Of a DNA stretch of 23,761 nt, positions 20,365 through 23,761 are shown piece after piece. Numbering within the stretch: position 1 is the first letter of the stretch; every line of letters begins with the position of its first letter. The position numbers and the translations under genes are program-made. This DNA comes from Larix sibirica (taxonomy: Eukaryota > Streptophyta > Pinopsida > Pinales > Pinaceae): positions 13,846-37,606 of the forward strand of contig NWUY0300006787.1 of the NCBI GenBank assembly GCA_004151065.3, given 5' to 3'. Under the pieces are notes generated by a model. The model saw only the letters and a list, made by a program, of their open reading frames with translations, did not search any database and had not been told where the DNA came from.

Positions 20365-21227
20365 AATTGGCGGCAGACGCAGTCAACAGTGACAAGCATC
20401 ATCATATCAATGTATGCGATTTGGAGGAAAGCAGATGCAGTGGAGTAGAAATGGAAGTAGTCAATGGAAGGCAAGGAAGGTCTTAAAATCTATATTCGGC
20501 CAAAACATTGTCAACCACACCCACAAGTCCTGCAGTAGCCTGTTCGAACCAGGTTGGAAGTCCTTTATGTGGGTTAAAAACCTTTATTGTTATGGTTAAA
20601 GGAATAGTGAGTATCTGTCTGTGTCAAGGTTTTTTAAGGGTTTTAAACCGAGAACATTTCATATTCTCCCATCTGGCAAAACCCCACTTGCCACACAATA
20701 TCATTCGGCGTTTCCTCTACCCACCCATTCAAACATTCATCTCGATTCGAAGTGTGTGTTCATGTTTCCTTACCTTGAGAGCTTGAAAAAACTAGGTTTA
20801 TGCGTAATTTGCAATCGTGGAACACCATGTTTTTGATTATTGAACAATTTGATGCAAAAGCTACTTTTTTTGATATATAACTTGTAATTGCAATCATTGA
20901 ATATCATAGTCATTGAACAATTTGATGCAAATACCATTGCTTTCGATACATGATTTGTAATTATGAAATAATCATAACAAGAGATGACCATGTTTATTTG
21001 TTTTCTGTCTTGAACATATTTTATCACAATAAAGGTTCATGAAGATTTTCCCAGGTTTCTTAAATTATGAGATTTTTTATTCTCGTGGGTGTGTTTGTTT
21101 ATTTATTTATTTGCAGGATTTTAGGACTATCACATGGTTGGAGCTCAATTCCATTTTAGAATCTCCATCCTTTGTCAATATTTGGCTCTTTTTTCTATTC
21201 GAATATAGTTGAACTCTATCGGTAGCC
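20365..21227 (+). other. NUP54 5' leader with probable intron
   Basis: The start codon lies almost 900 bases from the TATA box. A T-rich stretch ending TTATTTATTTATTTGCAG (acceptor AG at 21115-21116) directly before a short leader exon (21117-21227) argues for a leader intron. A fitting donor is GTGAGT at 20607. The presumed first leader exon (about 20365-20606) carries upstream start codons: ATG at 20410 (12 codons) and ATG at 20414 (61 codons, to 20599). The intron holds a 73-bp tandem duplication. Confidence 0.5.
20836..20981. repeat. 73-bp diverged tandem duplication
   Basis: TTGAACAATTTGATGCAAA occurs at about 20840 and again 73 bases later. It is followed in both copies by related GAYAYATRAYTTGTAATT blocks. 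The copies lie inside the presumed NUP54 leader intron and differ at many sites. Confidence 0.7.
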
Positions 21228-22435
21228 ATGTTTGGTTCTGGTTCAAATCCTGCTTTTGGGGCAGGTTTTGGTTCTAGTTCCACTCCAGTTTTCGGTTCCA
21301 ATACAGCTTCTGCTTTTGGTGCGAGCTCATCCGCACCATCCTTGTTTGGTGCTTCCACTTCTCAGTCTGGTTTTGGATTTGGTCAGTCAACGCAATCTCA
21401 AGCATTTGGGCAATCACAACCATCTCTGTTTGGACAGTCCACACCACAGCAACAAGCATCTCCTTTCACCCAAACCCCATCATTTGGGCAAACCCAAACT
21501 TCTCTTTTTGGTGGAGCTCAGTCATCTCCTTTTGGCCAGTTTCAGACTTCGGCTTTTGGTGGAGCTCAATCATCTCCTTTCGGCCAAACTCCGCAATCGA
21601 CTCCTGGCTTTGGCCAATCACAGACGTCACAGTTTGGTACCCCTCAACAGCCCCTTTTCAGCAATGGCCAGTTGACAACTCAGATGGCACCAGTTGCGCC
21701 AGTGGTGACTCCTCTTCCGGACAGGGATATACAGGTTACTCTTTTGGAAGTTTGTATTTGATTAATTTGTACATTCAGTATGTTCACCTTTTACTTGATA
21801 TTGGGCTCAGCACTTGCTTTGCTTTTTCTTAAAATAATGAAATGTTGATGAAAAATCTTCTCTGGTGTAGGCAATTGTTGATGCATATAAAAGCGAGGCA
21901 GGGAATCCTAAATACGGTTTTAAGGTTGCTTCCATTACCATAATTTTTCTCCATTTTCACAACTTTAACGAGGAAGACTGCTCAAGACTTTTACTGCACT
22001 GCATTAGGTTTTCATTGACAGCTTCTTTTCTGTAACTTGTCATCAACTGGGTACATATGAAAATAGCTTCATGGTACTACTTTATTTTTCTTAACTTTCT
22101 ATTCATTTGCAGCACTTTTTGCTCAGCGTGACTGATCCATCAATGCGAATCAAGCCAGTTGGTGTATCTGATGTAAGTTATGATGAAGCTTTTAGAATCA
22201 AGATTCAAGTGTCCTGCAAACAAATTTTACATAAGCTGATTTCAGAATTCAGAAGCTCGGGTTGACTTATTGAGAAATACTTCAAACATTTGGTTCATTT
22301 TCGACCATTATATTATTTTCTCAGATAATGTGGGCAGAAGCCATGAATAAGCTGGAGGGCATGGAGAGTGCAGACCGAGAAAGGCTGTGGCCAGAACTGG
22401 TTCAAGGTTTCAAAGATCTTTCACGTCGTTTAAAG
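21228..22435 (+). CDS. NUP54: Nucleoporin NUP54, exons 1-4 (5' part)
   Basis: FG nucleoporin of the central channel (NUP62-NUP58-NUP54 complex) of the nuclear pore; its FG repeats bind transport receptors. Exons by splice signals and frame are 21228-21734, 21871-21924, 22113-22172 and 22325-22435, all joined in phase 0. Donors are GTTACT, GTTGCT, GTAAGT and GTAAGG, and each intron ends in AG. Exon 1 (169 codons) starts MFGSGSNPAFGAGFG and carries about 17 FG dipeptides rich in Ser, Gln and Thr, then QLTTQMAPVAPVVTPLPDRD. The following exons read AIVDAYKSEAGNPKYGFK, HFLLSVTDPSMRIKPVGVSD and IMWAEAMNKLEGMESADRER..WPELVQGFKDLSRRLK, which match the start of the conserved NUP54 region in plants. 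The coiled-coil half is missing because the window ends in intron 4. Exons 1-3 end at GTTACT, GTTGCT and GTAAGT; the first two are weak donors. No stop or frameshift is seen. Confidence 0.93.
21507..21602 (+). repeat. 48-bp (16-residue) FG repeat within NUP54
   Basis: GGTGGAGCTCARTCATCTCC occurs twice, 48 bases apart, and encodes FGGAQSSPFGQ twice. The two copies are nearly identical in DNA, so the FG domain has recently grown by in-frame duplication. Confidence 0.75.
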
Positions 22436-23520
22436 GTAAGTTTTTTCTTTCCTAATCAGAGTAGAGGACTGCCACGTTGAATAATATTTTCCTACGCTTC
22501 AGTTTTTTCAAAACTCTTTAACATCAGTCCAGAAATAAGTTGCATGCAAGCTTGAGTTTAGTGTCTCAAGGAATTTACAAGCATCTAATGCTGTGATTAC
22601 TTTTCCTTCCCCACACCAGCAAGGCATGGGAACAGGCAGGTGTATGCACATGCTTGTTTGTGGCATTTTCTTCCATTATTCTTCTCTACTCTATCTTCAA
22701 ATTTCACAATATCAAACGTAGAAATCTGTAGTAAACTGGTATGAAGTATTAGTAAACCATGAATTTTTAATTTGCTGTCCCCATTTTTTTTGTGAGGACA
22801 GGAAAAGTCTGTTTGCTCTTGGAATATAATAAAATAGAACAAAATACCTTGAGCAATGCCTACAAGGCTTTGGATGTTCCATTGAAGACATATCTTGTAA
22901 TAAAACTGCCCTGGCACCCTAATGCCAGAGTAACCCATACATTAGCAAGTATCCATTATGGTATTAAGGAAACATACATAACAAAAGCCCACAAGATGAG
23001 GTTGCTATTGTAGATTCCATGAATTGAGATTACATCCATTGAAGTCCTTGGTAACCCCTGAATCTTACCTACATGGCTTTCAACCTATGGTATTGGATCC
23101 AATACCCCAAGTGTATCCCGTGGGATCTGTTTAAGATCAATATCCATCACGGATTTGTTATGGATTCATATTTTTCATTCATATGTTATGGATCCATATC
23201 CAAAATGGACATGGGATAGATCCCTGTAAGGTCTGTATGGTGTTGGTGCCCCTTTTACAGTCTAAGTGCACCAACTAAAGACTGTGCTGGAAGTGCGTTA
23301 TTCTGGTTCTAGATTTAAATCATGTAGCCTTGAAGTTACTTGCACTTACAGTGTCTCTGTGCAAGACCTTTTTCTACACATTCTGAGTGCACTGGATAAC
23401 TGATTTTGCATTTTTCCAACCGAATGGCAAATGAACTAAGTATAAATATGATGAGATTGGTCGTGATTCATTTAAGCGGTTTGCTTAGCACTCTTCGACT
23501 TTAAAAAAAATAAAAAATAT
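22436..23520 (+). other. NUP54 intron 4 (left part)
   Basis: The donor GTAAGT-like GTAAG opens the intron. I see no further NUP54 exon: the next expected coding block is not readable in any frame. The open frames of 73 and 113 codons (22792-23013 plus, 22597-22938 minus) lack domains. The stretch 23087-23230 contains an 18-bp palindrome and repeated GGATCCATATCC-like blocks. Confidence 0.55.
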
Positions 23521-23523
23521 AGG

Positions 23524-23761
23524 ATGCCAGATCTGGAGGCAGTTGCTCCCATGCAGTTCCTCTTTGAAAGGGAATNAATAGAAGTACTACGGGAGGAATT
23601 ATATCATCCCGTACTAGAAGAAGGAATACCAGACACGAAGACCGCTTCCAGATTTGTTCATAAAAATGATTCAGAAGATTTGATTATTGGATACAAATAT
23701 GTCGGTGTTAAAACTAGAAGATGTCAGAACAACCCAACTGAGGAAGTGCATTTCTCATTAC
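23524..23761 (+). other. Coding-like fragment of unknown origin, cut by window end
   Basis: From ATG 23524 one frame stays open for 79 codons to the window edge, apart from a TNA codon at the single N (23576). If N is A or G it is a stop; if T or C it is Leu or Ser. The peptide is acidic and non-repetitive: MPDLEAVAPMQFLFERE, then REELYHPVLEEGIPDTKTAS, then LIIGYKYVGVKTRRCQNN. It is not NUP54: reading in phase from the AG at 23522 hits a stop. The rich, protein-like composition differs from the surrounding intron. It could be inserted organellar DNA, a captured gene piece or a transposon end. I do not recognise it. Confidence 0.4.

Noticed and set aside
20414-20599. 61-codon frame upstream of NUP54 as a separate gene
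   Set aside because: No domain, no own promoter or poly(A) signal, and it lies inside the presumed NUP54 leader; noted only as an upstream ORF.
21107-21459. Minus-strand and alternate-frame ORFs (61-147 codons) over NUP54 exon 1
   Set aside because: The FG-repeat DNA is repetitive and stop-poor in other frames; the peptides are artefacts of that repeat, while the NUP54 frame is clearly the coding one.
23523-23761. The fragment at the right edge as the next exon of NUP54
   Set aside because: NUP54 exon 4 ends in phase 0. Reading from the AG at 23522 in phase 0 gives a stop after 14 codons, and the open frame bears no likeness to the NUP54 coiled-coil region.

Overview
This is nuclear DNA from a land plant. 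Conifer or another gymnosperm is the best guess, because two plant housekeeping genes sit in a gene-poor background full of old, heavily mutated non-LTR retrotransposons (LINEs) with plant-type RNase H domains. The species cannot be fixed from the sequence alone. There are no bacterial features.

Layout. Positions 1-4238 appear to be the first intron of a minus-strand gene whose exon 1 lies at 4239-4535. Its product matches the N-terminus of the alpha subunit of the mitochondrial processing peptidase (MPP). The intron holds an unassigned AT-rich stretch (1-2.2 kb) and a 5'-truncated LINE relic (about 2.5-3.9 kb) with two local duplications. From 5.1 to 14.8 kb the intergenic space is a head-to-tail series of LINE remains, all on the plus strand: an RNase H tail (5.1-5.8 kb), an ORF1 fused to a 3' tail with ORF2 missing (about 5.9-7.46 kb), a second RNase H tail (7.78-8.6 kb), and a nearly full-length element (8.7-14.82 kb). 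The last keeps ORF1 (DUF4283 and zinc knuckle), ORF2 (endonuclease, reverse transcriptase, zf-RVT, RNase H) and an unexpected small third frame (14269-14595).

An LTR retrotransposon of about 3.3 kb on the minus strand follows at 15008-18269. It has two LTRs of about 388 bp, a Met-tRNA-type primer binding site and a polypurine tract, but no visible integrase or reverse transcriptase. Its interior encodes a broken coiled-coil plus G-patch protein. A minus-strand LINE relic then runs from about 20.2 down to 18.3 kb.

The second host gene, NUP54 (an FG nucleoporin), starts on the plus strand. It has a TATA box near 20334, a likely leader intron, and coding exons at 21228-21734, 21871-21924, 22113-22172 and 22325-22435. 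The rest of the gene lies beyond the window. The MPP alpha and NUP54 genes are therefore divergent neighbours about 16 kb apart, separated almost entirely by transposon debris. No functional link between them is implied. A coding-like fragment of unknown identity, containing the only N of the window, closes the sequence at 23524-23761.
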